From Actinoplanes sp. NBRC 103695 (GTDB taxonomy: Bacteria > Actinomycetota > Actinomycetes > Mycobacteriales > Micromonosporaceae): a stretch of 48,682 bases of DNA. The translations under genes were made by a program, and so were the position numbers. The stretch lies in assembly GCF_030269485.1 (NCBI RefSeq), contig NZ_BSTL01000046.1, forward strand, positions 1 to 48,682. Direction: 5' to 3'. This document shows positions 1 through 7,866 of this stretch, piece by piece. The notes beneath the pieces were generated by a model that was not told where the DNA came from, did no database searches, and saw only the letters and a list, made by a program, of their open reading frames with translations. Within the stretch, counting starts at the first letter, position 1. The number at the start of each line of letters is the position of its first letter.

Positions 1-1
1 A

Positions 2-115
2 GACGCCGCGATCGGCGACTACATACGCTGGCATAACCAGCGCGCCCGACCGAAAACCGGATACGCCACCCACTCCAAAATCCGCCGCCCGGATTACCCC
101 TCCAAGGCCGCATGA
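2..115 (+). pseudogene. C-terminal end of an IS transposase (IS630-like), cut by the window edge
   Basis: The frame starting at base 2 is open to a TGA at 113-115 and encodes 37 residues. They contain IRWHNQRARPKTGYA, which resembles the C-terminal tail of IS630-type transposases (the YIRW-N-RPKTGFA pattern). The rest of the gene lies outside the window, so it cannot be said whether the element is intact. An inverted CCTCCG/CGGAGG pair lies about 20 bases downstream and may belong to the element end. Family assignment is from memory of the tail motif. Confidence 0.5.
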
Positions 116-170
116 CGAGGCACTAGCCAAAGCCTCCGGAGATCGCAGTTTCGGAGGTTACGTCATAGCC

Positions 171-758
171 TTGCTCGTGAATCAATCCCTTTTTCTGACA
201 TTTTACCGGCAAGCAATAGCTTTCGCGGAAGCCGGATTGCGTACCGCAGGGCCACACATCTCTCCGGCACTGAAAACCGATCTATTCGTCATGCAGGCTA
301 AAGCCTTCGCAGGATTAAAGGACGTAGGGGAGGCCTACCGCTGCATCAGGCTGGCCGAAAAAGCCGCCAAAGAGATTGACCGCATGGAAGAACCCCCTGA
401 AACCGGATACGTTCAGCCCGGCCTCGTGGAGGCCCAACTTGCCGAAGCTCTCATCGTCCTGGGTGAACTCGGACCGGCCCGAGAGTTCGCAACGGAAGCG
501 GTCCGCACCCAGGCGCAGGCACATGCGCGCGGACGGGTACACCGGATGGCCACCCTCGCAATAGTCGACCTCGATCGCGGTGAAGCGGAACAGGCCGCGA
601 GCTCGGCCAACCACATGGTGGACCTCGCGGTAGGCATGGAGTCACACCACCTGCGTCACCGCTTCGCGCAGATCGGCGGTCGCCTCGCTGAGACCGGCAA
701 TGCCACCGCAAAGGATGCTGCCGCCCGGATCGCGCAAGTGCTCTCAATCCCGCTGTAG
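171..758 (+). pseudogene. TPR-like C-terminal part of an XRE/TPR regulator, probably 5'-truncated
   Basis: The 195 residues are alpha-helical and built from helix-turn-helix hairpins, with repeats such as VEAQLAEALIVLGELGPARE and AHARGRVHRMATLAIVDLDR. This looks like the tetratricopeptide half of the actinomycete regulators that carry an N-terminal XRE-type DNA-binding domain followed by TPRs. No DNA-binding part is present. The first available start is a TTG at 171, which lies only 56 bases after a transposase stop. The likely reading is that an insertion sequence removed the 5' half. A NUDIX hydrolase follows 26 bases downstream, a pairing common for this regulator type. It could instead be a free-standing TPR protein. 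Confidence 0.5.
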
Positions 759-784
759 CCTGGCAGCGACAAAGTCTGGCCGAC

Positions 785-1336
785 ATGGGTGGTAAGCTGC
801 AGATGCGATGGAAGAACCTTACTGAACATACGGTCTACGAAAATCCGTGGCTGACAGTAAGGCTCGCGGACGTAGAGCTACCAGACGGCAGGCACCTGGA
901 TCATTTCCTCATCAGGCAACGTCCGGTGGCGCTGTGCGCGGCCGTGAACGACCTCAACCAGGTTCTCCTGCTGTGGAGGCACCGCTTCATCACGGACACA
1001 TGGGGCTGGGAACTGCCGGCGGGCGTGGTCGACGCCGACGAGACCGTCCCAGAGGCGGCCGCGCGTGAGATGCTCGAAGAGACAGGTTGGCGACCAGGGC
1101 GCCTCGAGCATCTGATCACCGTCGAGCCGACAAACGGACTTTCAGATGCGCTCCACCATGTGTACTGGGCATGCGGCGCTGAGTACGTGGGAGAACCCGA
1201 GGACTACTTCGAATCCGAGAAGCGCGACTGGATCCCCTTGTCTGAAATCCCAGGAATGGTTGCTGACGGAACAATCCGAGCCGCAAACGCTGTGGGCGCC
1301 CTGCTGCTGCTTCATCACCGGCTCACGCAAGACTGA
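785..1336 (+). CDS. NUDIX hydrolase
   Basis: The 183-aa protein has a complete Nudix box at residues 80-102: G80, E86, REMLEE from R94, then TGW. The box binds the divalent metal and hydrolyses a nucleoside diphosphate linked to another group. The N-terminal part (YENPWLTVRLADVELPDG) and the length resemble ADP-ribose pyrophosphatase-type members, so ADP-sugar substrates are plausible but not shown. The start may be ATG 785 or the in-frame ATG 803; neither has a strong ribosome binding site. It follows the truncated TPR gene on the same strand, and probably once formed a regulator-NUDIX pair with it. Confidence 0.85.
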   Translation: MGGKLQMRWKNLTEHTVYENPWLTVRLADVELPDGRHLDHFLIRQRPVALCAAVNDLNQVLLLWRHRFITDTWGWELPAGVVDADETVPEAAAREMLEETGWRPGRLEHLITVEPTNGLSDALHHVYWACGAEYVGEPEDYFESEKRDWIPLSEIPGMVADGTIRAANAVGALLLLHHRLTQD

Positions 1337-1372
1337 GTTGGGCACTGCAACGGTTGCTCGTAGACCCTCCAG

Positions 1373-1590
1373 TACGACACCGGTATAGAGCCCCTCGCCC
1401 GGCTCGTCGACAGAGCTCGGCGGCTACCAGCAGCTGCTCGCGTCGCCGGCAACCTCACGCCCGTGCTGTTCTGGCTCCCCGCACCATCCGCAAACGACAC
1501 CTGCACCACGCCCTGACTGACGCACGCATCGGCTACCCCACCGCCACCGCCGTGCATACCCGACGCGAGTCCGGCTGGCAGACGTACAAG
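1373..1590 (+). pseudogene. Frameshifted remnant of a replication-relaxation family protein
   Basis: From base 1373 one frame reads EPLARLVDRARRLPAAARV, then GNLTPVLFWLPAPS, and stops near 1518. A second frame continues the same protein pattern from about 1490: LHHALTDARIGYPTATAVHT. Joined, these match the C-terminal half of the replication-relaxation proteins (Pfam 13814 type) found on actinomycete plasmids and integrative elements. The two halves lie in different frames and there is no start, so this is a decayed fragment. It marks this end of the window as an old mobile-element scar. The family match is from memory of the LTPVLFWLP and VATAVH patterns. Confidence 0.5.
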
Positions 1591-1950
1591 GCGTGTCAAA
1601 CACCGACCGACGAGCCGCATAGCACCACCCAACCCACGTGATCGACCGCGCCCGGTCGAGCACTATCGGCAGCCAAAGGCCATATCTTGCACCCACCGGT
1701 GCGGGTTTCGTCGAATGAAGGCTTGCAGTGGTTGGTGTCGCGTCCACGCGAACCTTGCGAGTGTCCGGGTAGGTCTGCAAGTGATCTTGCGAGGCGTCCG
1801 GGAAAGGTTGCGAGTCACCCGTACGCGCCGGGCCGGTCGCCGACAAGCGGTATCGACGGAGAGCAAAATTCTTTGGCATGAGCGTCGATCCCCCGAAGGC
1901 CTCCGAAGTCGTGTTACCGGTGGCCCGGAACCGGGCCGGAACGAGGAAGG
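1591..1950. other. Non-coding stretch upstream of the HNH gene
   Basis: No convincing gene is seen. The stretch contains the two 32-bp imperfect tandem repeats at 1754-1818, listed separately, and an AT-richer patch near 1862-1878 (GAGCAAAATTCTTTGGCATG) that could carry the promoter of the HNH gene. Longer open frames here have no ribosome binding site and no recognisable product. Confidence 0.4.
1754..1818 (+). repeat. Two-copy imperfect tandem repeat, unit about 32 bp
   Basis: Unit one runs 1754-1785 and unit two 1786-1818. Both follow the pattern CTTGCGAG-N2-TCCGGG, then AGGT-N-GC-AGT. They lie 140-200 bases upstream of the HNH gene start. They could be paired operator sites or a remnant of a replication or transfer region. 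No function is shown. Confidence 0.5.
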
Positions 1951-1957
1951 ATCTGTG

Positions 1958-3064
1958 GTGACCAGCGCCCAGCAGTCGCCACCCGCGGCCGAACCACCGG
2001 AGGAGGTCGGCTACATCCCAGGCAATGCCACCAACAACGCGGTGATCCTCATGATCATGCGGCCATTGTGGAACTACCGCTGTTACTGGTGCAACGAACC
2101 CGCGGAGTTTCGACAGATGGCCGTCGACCACATCATTCCCCGTGCCGCTACCAGCGCCCGGCTGACCGAACTCAAGACCCGCTTCGGACTGCCCGCCGAC
2201 TTCGGGGTGCACCGGCCCGGCAACCTGGCGCCGATCTGCACGCCATGTAACACCAGGAAGAGAAACTCCGACTACGGGAACCTGCCCGCGCTGCTCGACC
2301 ACCTCAAGCACGCCGCCGTGGTCGCTCCCAAGGTAGTCAGGAAGGTGCAATGGTTCGCCGCGCTGAACGAGCTCCGCCCAGCCCTGCTCAAACTGCTCAA
2401 CGCCGATCTTGACGATCCGGAGATCCGCACGGCGATGCAGTTCTGGGTGCCGGACCTCCTGCACACCGCCGCATCGCTGGATCCTGACGCCATCGGCGAC
2501 GAGGTTGCCCGCAATGTCGAGGTGGACCTCGGGCTCGGCTTTAAGCCCGTGACCCTGTCCTTCGCCTGGCGTGCGATCGCCGCCATCGACCTCCTTGAGG
2601 AGGCCGCCGGCACTGCCGCGGGCCAGACGCTCAAGCCGGCGGTCGACCAGCTGGTGGCGCTAATGCGCCGGGCCGTGCAGGACGGTATGGAGGGTGAGTT
2701 CGGCCCGCACGGCCCGATCAGCGTCGGCCCGCCCGAGGCCAACGACGTCACTCTCACGCTCACCGCAGTCACCTTCACCCGCGCCACGACGAGCCTCTAC
2801 CTCACCTTCACCGGCACGCTTTACGGCCAATTCGAGTGCGCTCTGATCCGGACCCAGAAGCCTCCCGTTGGACTGGAGCAGTGGGCCGTCACCGAAGCCC
2901 ACGGCCGGTTCTCCCTCGTCATCTCCTGCCAGCCCGCCGACCCTCCAACCAGGCCTGAGATCACCGACGTGCGGATCACCCTCTGGAAGCCCTCAACAGG
3001 AACAATTCGATTCACCTCCGATGTAGGGACCGCCCCTTACTGCGGCCACCACGAATGCGCATAG
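1958..3064 (+). CDS. HNH endonuclease-domain protein
   Basis: The 368-aa protein has an N-terminal HNH nuclease module. It carries zinc knuckles C42-x2-C45 and C94-x2-C97, the catalytic-type DHIIPR at 57-62, and N89/N98 in the NLAPICTPCNTRK segment. This ββα-metal fold cuts DNA or RNA. Residues from about 105 on are not recognised: a helical middle part, then a beta-rich end closing with YCGHHECA. The start is the GTG at 1958 (or 1955), placed 5-8 bases after AGGAAGG; the open frame extends upstream but lacks a ribosome site. It stands alone next to mobile-element remnants, with no methylase and no toxin-antitoxin partner nearby. It may be a solitary defence or element-encoded nuclease. Confidence 0.7.
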   Translation: MTSAQQSPPAAEPPEEVGYIPGNATNNAVILMIMRPLWNYRCYWCNEPAEFRQMAVDHIIPRAATSARLTELKTRFGLPADFGVHRPGNLAPICTPCNTRKRNSDYGNLPALLDHLKHAAVVAPKVVRKVQWFAALNELRPALLKLLNADLDDPEIRTAMQFWVPDLLHTAASLDPDAIGDEVARNVEVDLGLGFKPVTLSFAWRAIAAIDLLEEAAGTAAGQTLKPAVDQLVALMRRAVQDGMEGEFGPHGPISVGPPEANDVTLTLTAVTFTRATTSLYLTFTGTLYGQFECALIRTQKPPVGLEQWAVTEAHGRFSLVISCQPADPPTRPEITDVRITLWKPSTGTIRFTSDVGTAPYCGHHECA

Positions 3065-3066
3065 CA

Positions 3067-3108
3067 ACTGACATCAGCTGTCGTCGGCCACTGACATTCG
3101 GCTGTCGT
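3067..3108 (+). repeat. Tandem pair of ACTGACAT-N2/3-GCTGTCGT motifs
   Basis: ACTGACATCAGCTGTCGT at 3067-3084 is followed by ACTGACATTCGGCTGTCGT at 3090-3108. The copies differ by one inserted base and substitutions, and start just after the HNH gene stop. They may be a mobile-element end or a protein-binding pair. Confidence 0.5.
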
Positions 3109-3388
3109 TCATCAGGACGTCTGGGTCGCGTTGTGGACGGCCATGTGACCAGCGCGGAAACGAACTACCGCGCGGACCGCAACAGTAATCGAGCTGAAAA
3201 GCCGTAAAGTAGGACGCGACAGTTGGTCATCCTCAGATCACGGCACCGAAAGGCGCCGGCGCTTCAGCAGATGATCTTGGTGTTAGTGAACAGCAGCTTC
3301 GCCCGGCTGCCTACTCGACGAGCCCAATCGCGGTCGTCGTCGGCAAGCGGCCCGAGAGCCTGTAACGACCCAACCTCGCGAGGGCTGA
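3109..3388. other. Non-coding stretch between the HNH and lectin genes
   Basis: No supported gene is seen. A short inverted pair GTTGTCAGCC / GGCTGACTAGG lies near 3380-3410, where the lectin gene ends, but no clear terminator was found. Confidence 0.3.
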
Positions 3389-3910
3389 CTAGGAAGTTGT
3401 CAGCCAACGTTGCGAGTTGACGGGCTGGCACGGCCGTACCCAGAGACTGGCCCCGGCTCCGTGGGCAGTGTCCACAGATAGGCATTGGTAGTTTGCCATC
3501 AGGTTCCTCAATCGGATGCCCTTACCGTCGGGGTACAGCTCTGCCGCCCATAGTTGCTGGTCGCCCGGCTGACACCTCCATTGTTGGAGCGGCTTGGCGG
3601 GATCTCCGTACGGTAGATCGAGGCACAGCCGGCTGTTGAGGTTCCACACCTGGTAGAACCGGGTGGGACCGACGAGGTACGGAACGGGGTCCATGCGCCA
3701 CCGCTCAGCAGCGCCGTCGTAACAGGTCCACTGCTGCACGCGTGCACCCGGGTTCGTAGCTCCGTAGGCTACGTCCGCGCATGTGTTGGTGTAGTAAGCG
3801 CTTTGAAAATGGTACGGACCTCTGAAGTCCGCTGCGGATGCTGGCACCCCCGGTGCCAGCACCGCCATGATGCCGGAGAGAACCGCCGCGAGCCACCTGG
3901 TTGTATGCAT
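3389..3910 (-). CDS. Secreted ricin B-type lectin domain protein
   Basis: The 173-aa precursor begins MHTTRWLAAVLSG and has a Sec signal peptide ending PASA, with cleavage before ADFRG at about residue 27. The mature part is a single beta-trefoil: QQWTCYDG, LDLPYGDPAKPLQQW, DQQLW and SQRWL give the QxW-type repeats of carbohydrate-binding RICIN domains. No catalytic domain is attached, so it is a free lectin in the secreted fraction. The ATG at 3910 has AGGAGAG eight bases upstream, so longer frames were rejected. The gene is monocistronic. Confidence 0.85.
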   Translation of the reverse strand: MHTTRWLAAVLSGIMAVLAPGVPASAADFRGPYHFQSAYYTNTCADVAYGATNPGARVQQWTCYDGAAERWRMDPVPYLVGPTRFYQVWNLNSRLCLDLPYGDPAKPLQQWRCQPGDQQLWAAELYPDGKGIRLRNLMANYQCLSVDTAHGAGASLWVRPCQPVNSQRWLTTS

Positions 3911-4015
3911 TGACTCTCCTGCTGTCACGGGGCCTTGGTTGCGACAAACAGGATGGACCGCGGCGGTGCCGAAATACATCAGGGCGGACCTCGAAATACA
4001 CGAACGGGGGCGCAC

Positions 4016-4134
4016 GACAACGCCATCGAGTACGTGTCTTGCCCGACAGGTCGGCTGGCTACAACCGGTACCTCATCAGCGCGCAGCCTTAAGTCCACTC
4101 CGTAAAACGGGACTCTGGCTTGAAGCCTACAAAT
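4016..4134. other. Non-coding stretch between the lectin gene and the 80-bp repeats
   Basis: Nothing recognisable apart from possible lectin promoter elements near 3930-4000 on the minus strand. The open frames on the plus strand lack ribosome sites. Confidence 0.3.
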
Positions 4135-4320
4135 CCTTGGATGTCTTGCTCCGCGCACCTGCCGCAGTGGCGGCGCCTACAGCCGCGCGGATCCGGAAGA
4201 CGTTACCGCCAGCATCGAGCCCAGCTTGACAAGAACGAACCCTCGGATGTCTTGCGCATCTGCCGCAGCGCCGGCGCCTACAGCCGGACGGATCCGGGAG
4301 GCGTTACCGCAAGCACCGAG
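4135..4320 (+). repeat. Two diverged direct repeats of about 80 bp
   Basis: Copy one is 4135-4219 and copy two 4241-4320. Shared blocks, in order, are GGATGTCTTGC, CTGCCGCAG, CGGCGCCTACAGCCG, CGGATCCGG, CGTTACCGC and AGCA-CGAG. The copies differ by substitutions and a few single-base indels. They do not stay in one reading frame, which argues against a coding repeat. There are only two copies. Confidence 0.65.
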
Positions 4321-4359
4321 GGAGGCCGGTTCGGCCACGCAGGGCCCACCCGCTGATAC

Positions 4360-4656
4360 TCAGGGAAGGTAGCGATTCTCGATGCTCAGCCCGCGGAGCA
4401 GGGCTCCCGCCAGTTGACTGGTGAGCGCGTCCGGCGTGGTGAGCAGCGCAGCGGCGTCCGCGGTGAGGATCCGTTCGTAGGTGTCGTCGTCGTACGGCGG
4501 CGCCGTGTCCTCGTCACCGTTCGCTAGGTGGTCGTAGGCGATCGCGCCTCGGATGCCGGTGAGGCGTAGGCCGATGCCCCAGCGACCGTCGTATTCGGCG
4601 TGCCGCTGCGCGAGGTCGCCGGCCAGCCGCAGTGCGCCGTGCACGAGCCCGATCAC
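4360..4656 (-). CDS. Hypothetical protein, possibly a C-terminal fragment
   Basis: This 98-residue frame starts at a GTG that overlaps the stop of the truncated AAA+ gene. It contains RWGIGLRLTGIRGAIAYDHL and ends SIENRYLP. It looks like the C-terminal part of a larger actinomycete protein rather than a complete small one, but the family is not recognised with confidence. Together with the abrupt end of the ATPase upstream, it suggests that recombination joined two gene pieces around 4655-4680. Confidence 0.35.
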   Translation of the reverse strand: MIGLVHGALRLAGDLAQRHAEYDGRWGIGLRLTGIRGAIAYDHLANGDEDTAPPYDDDTYERILTADAAALLTTPDALTSQLAGALLRGLSIENRYLP

Positions 4657-5402
4657 GAGGGCTGGCAGGAGTCGCGGCTCTCGGCCACCAGGTCGCAGTC
4701 CTCGAGTACGACCAGCGCCGGTTGCGGCACCCGCGCCGTCCGGGCGGCGTCCGAGACGAACTGGATCGACGGACCGGACAGCAGCACCACGGTCAGCTCG
4801 GGCAGCGCGCCGAGCAGGTAGCGCACCGTGTGCGTCTTGCCGGTGCCCGGCGGGCCGTAGAGCAGCAGGCCGCGCTTGAGGTGCTGACCGGCGGCGTGCA
4901 GGCGTTCGCGGTGCCGGGCCACACCCGCTATGTGCCGGTGCAGCCGATCGGGGAGACCGGCCGGGAGCACGATGTCGTCCGCGGTCAGGGCCGGCCGGCG
5001 CTGGAACGTGATGCCGCCGACGCCCGGCTCGAAGTCCGAGCCGCCGAGGGTGAGCACCTGACCGCGCAGCACCGAGCGGCGCACCATCAGCTTGTGCACC
5101 TCGGCGATCAGCGTCGCCGCGACCCCGGCGGCCGGACTGAGGATCTCTAGGCGGGCGGTGCTGGTGCCGTAGCGGGGCGCGGCCGCCCGCTGGAGGACGG
5201 CGACGGGGCTTCCCGCGTACGAGAACAGACGTAGGCCGAACGAGACGGCCCCGCGCGTGCTCTCCGGGCTGGTCGCGACGCTGGCGTAGTCGACCGCGTC
5301 GACCGGGAACTGCTGGAACCGGCCGGCCATCTCCAGCAGCTCGCCGAGCGAGTGATGGTTGCGCTGCTCGCCGCCGCCAACCTGTCCGGGAGCCTGGCTC
5401 AT
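4653..5402 (-). pseudogene. AAA+ ATPase, truncated just after Walker B
   Basis: The 249-aa product has an N-terminal domain of about 170 residues, then an AAA+ core with Walker A GPPGTGKT at 183-190 and Walker B LVVLEDCD at 230-237. It ends 12 residues later (ESRDSCQPS). Sensor 1, the arginine finger and the C-terminal lid are missing, so it should not hydrolyse ATP. The gene is joined to the sugar-acid dehydratase upstream by an ATGA overlap at 5399-5402. The full-length form would be a FtsH/Cdc48-like single-ring ATPase. The truncation is seen in the sequence; loss of function is inferred. Confidence 0.75.
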
Positions 5403-6535
5403 GTGCCAGTACCCTCCCGCAGGTCGGCCCGGGCGACCGTCCACGCGCGCGCCTGCTCGCTCAGGGTCACGCCGAGACCGGGGCGATCGGAGAGGTGGAT
5501 GCGGCCGTCGCGGATCTCCAGCCGTTCGTCGAACAGCGGGTGCAGCCAGTCGAAGTGCTCGACCCAGGGCTCGTGCGGGTACGCCGCCGCCAGGTGCACG
5601 TGAATCTCCATGGCGAAGTGCGGCGCCAGCGTGAGGTTGCGGTGCTCGGCCAGCGTGGCCAGCCGCTGGAACTGGGTGATGCCGCCGATCCGCGGCGCGT
5701 CGGGCTGGATCACGTCGACGGCGCCGAGACGGATGAGCTCGTGGTGCTCGGCGACGCTGGTGAGCATCTCACCGGAGGCGATCGGGGTGTCGAGGGAGCG
5801 GGCGAGCGCGGCGTGTCCCTCCGCGTCGTACGCGTCGAGGGGCTCCTCGATCCAGGTCAGCCCGAACTCCTCCAGCGCGCGGCCCATGCGCTGAGCCGCC
5901 GTGCGGTCCCACTGCTGGTTGGCGTCGACCATGAGTGGCACCTCGTCGCCGAGGCTCTCCCGCACCGCGCGTACCCGGGCAAGGTCGACGGCCGGCGACG
6001 GATGACCCACCTTGATCTTGATCCCGCCGATGCCGGCGGCGCGCGACGCGGCGGCGTTCTCCAGCACCCGGTCGAGGGGCTCGTGCAGGAACCCGCCGGT
6101 GGTGTCGTAGCAGCGGACCGAGTCGCGGTGGGCGCCCAGCAGCTTCGCGAGGGGAAGCCGGGCGCGCTTGGCCTTCAGGTCCCACAGCGCCACGTCCATC
6201 GCGGCGACGGCCTGGGTGGACGCGCCGCTGCGCCCGGCCGACGCGCCGGCCCAGACGAGCTTGGTCCACAGCCGGCCGATGTCGCTGGGGTCCTCGCCGA
6301 GGAGGTCGGGGGCGACCTCCTCGGCGTGGGCGAACTGGGCCCGGCCGCCCGCCCGCTTGCTGTAGCTGAAACCGAGGCCCTCGTGTCCGTCCGCGGTGCG
6401 GATCTCGGCGAACAGGAACGCCACCTCGGTCATCGGGCGTTGCCGGCCGGTGAGCACCTTCGCGTCGCTGATCGCGGCCTTCAGCGGCAGGGTCACCGAG
6501 GACAGCGTGATCCCGGTGATCCGGTCGGCGGTCAC
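5399..6535 (-). CDS. Enolase-superfamily dehydratase, L-talarate/galactarate type
   Basis: The 378-aa protein is a mandelate-racemase-like member of the enolase superfamily. Visible motifs are the catalytic KxK in GIKIKVG, metal ligands in MVDANQQWD, WIEEPLDAYD and SGEMLTS, then QPDAPRIGGIT and APHFAMEIHVHLAAAYP with the C-terminal barrel histidine. This pattern matches L-talarate/galactarate dehydratases, which form 5-keto-4-deoxyglucarate (KDG). That product feeds the kdgD enzyme encoded in the same operon. The GTG start overlaps the gudD stop (GTGA). Galactarate specificity is inferred from motifs and neighbours; a related acid-sugar substrate is possible. Confidence 0.8.
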   Translation of the reverse strand: MTADRITGITLSSVTLPLKAAISDAKVLTGRQRPMTEVAFLFAEIRTADGHEGLGFSYSKRAGGRAQFAHAEEVAPDLLGEDPSDIGRLWTKLVWAGASAGRSGASTQAVAAMDVALWDLKAKRARLPLAKLLGAHRDSVRCYDTTGGFLHEPLDRVLENAAASRAAGIGGIKIKVGHPSPAVDLARVRAVRESLGDEVPLMVDANQQWDRTAAQRMGRALEEFGLTWIEEPLDAYDAEGHAALARSLDTPIASGEMLTSVAEHHELIRLGAVDVIQPDAPRIGGITQFQRLATLAEHRNLTLAPHFAMEIHVHLAAAYPHEPWVEHFDWLHPLFDERLEIRDGRIHLSDRPGLGVTLSEQARAWTVARADLREGTGT

Positions 6536-7866
6536 GGGCGCACCAGGCAGGGCCGCTTGGGGTCGAACCGCCAGCCGGGCACCAGGTATCGCATGGCGGC
6601 GGCGTCGTCGCGGGCGCCGAGCCCGTGTTCGAGATGGAGCTCGTGCGCCGCGCGCAGGGCGTCGTGGTCCAGGTCGATGCCGAGTCCGGGTCTTTCGGGT
6701 ACGGCGATCCGGCCGCCGTTGATGCGTAAGGGCTCGCGGGTCAGCCGTTGCCCGTCCTGCCAGATCCAGTGCGTGTCCAGCGCGGTGATCTCGCCGGGGG
6801 CGGCCGCGCCGACGTGGGTGAACATCGCCAGCGAGATGTCGAAGTGGTTGTTGGAGTGCGAGCCCCAGGTGAGCCCGAAGTCGTGGCAGAGCTGCGCGAC
6901 ACGGACCGACCCGCGCAGGGTCCAGAAGTGCGGGTCCGCGAGGGGAATGTCAACGGCGTTTCCGCGTACGGCGTGAGCGAGCTCCCGCCAGTCGGTGGCG
7001 ATCATGTTGGTCGCCGTGCGCAGCCCGGTCTCGCGGCGGAACTCGGCCATCGTCTCCCGCCCGGACAGGGTGCCCTCCGCGCCGACCGGATCCTCCGCGT
7101 ACGCGAGCACGCCCCGCAGATCCCGGCACAGCGCCACCGCTTCGGTCAGCGGCCATCCGCCGTTGGGGTCGATGGTGATCCGGGCGTCCGTGAAGCGGGC
7201 GGCGAGTGCTCGTACCGCCGCGATCTCCTCCTCGCCGGTCAGCACACCGCCCTTCAGCTTGAAGTCGGCGAAGCCGTACCGGGCCTGTGCGGCCTCGGCC
7301 AGCGCCACGATGGCCTCCGGGGTGAGCGCCGGTTCGCGGCGCAGCCGCTCCCAGTCGTCGGCCGGGTCCGCTTCGGCGACGTACGGCAGGTCGGTTCGCC
7401 CGCGGTCGCCGACGTAGAAGAGGTAGCCGAGCACGGGAACCGAGGAGCGCTGCTGCCCGTCGCCGAGCAGCTCGGCGACCGGTACGCCGAGGTACTGCCC
7501 GAGCAGGTCGAGCAGCGCGCACTCGAGGGCGGTGACGGCGTGCACGGCGACGCGCTGGTCGAAGGTCTGTGGTCCCCGGCCCTGCTCGTCGAGGGCGGCG
7601 TAGCCGGCGCCGATCTCGCGCAGCAGCGTGGCGTGGGACGCGATCGACCGGCCGAGGAGGTGGCCGGCCGCGGCCTCGACGGTGCGCCGGATCGCCTCGC
7701 CGCCCGGGACCTCGCCGGCCCCGGTGGCGCCGGTGCTGTCGGTGACGATCACGACGGTGCGGGTGAAGAACGGCCCGTGGGCGCCGCTGAGGTTCAGCAG
7801 CATGCTGTCGTGCCCGGCGACCGGGATCACCTCGATGCGGGCGACGGTGGGCGTTCTCGCGCTCAT
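6532..7866 (-). CDS. gudD: Glucarate dehydratase
   Basis: The 444-aa protein has the glucarate dehydratase signature of the enolase superfamily: the KxK region FADFKLKGGV, DPNGGWPLTEA, the NMIATDWREL segment, and SHSNNHFDISLAM with the catalytic histidine dyad region. It removes water from D-glucarate (and L-idarate) to give KDG. The start is the ATG at 7866, which overlaps the kdgD stop (ATGA, 7863-7866). The longer frame running to 8388 is an artefact of reading inside kdgD. The order kdgD-gudD-galactarate dehydratase makes a complete two-substrate entry to KDG. Confidence 0.93.
   Translation of the reverse strand: MSARTPTVARIEVIPVAGHDSMLLNLSGAHGPFFTRTVVIVTDSTGATGAGEVPGGEAIRRTVEAAAGHLLGRSIASHATLLREIGAGYAALDEQGRGPQTFDQRVAVHAVTALECALLDLLGQYLGVPVAELLGDGQQRSSVPVLGYLFYVGDRGRTDLPYVAEADPADDWERLRREPALTPEAIVALAEAAQARYGFADFKLKGGVLTGEEEIAAVRALAARFTDARITIDPNGGWPLTEAVALCRDLRGVLAYAEDPVGAEGTLSGRETMAEFRRETGLRTATNMIATDWRELAHAVRGNAVDIPLADPHFWTLRGSVRVAQLCHDFGLTWGSHSNNHFDISLAMFTHVGAAAPGEITALDTHWIWQDGQRLTREPLRINGGRIAVPERPGLGIDLDHDALRAAHELHLEHGLGARDDAAAMRYLVPGWRFDPKRPCLVRP

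Noticed and set aside
4135..4320. CRISPR array
   Set aside because: Only two diverged copies of about 80 bp and no cas genes.
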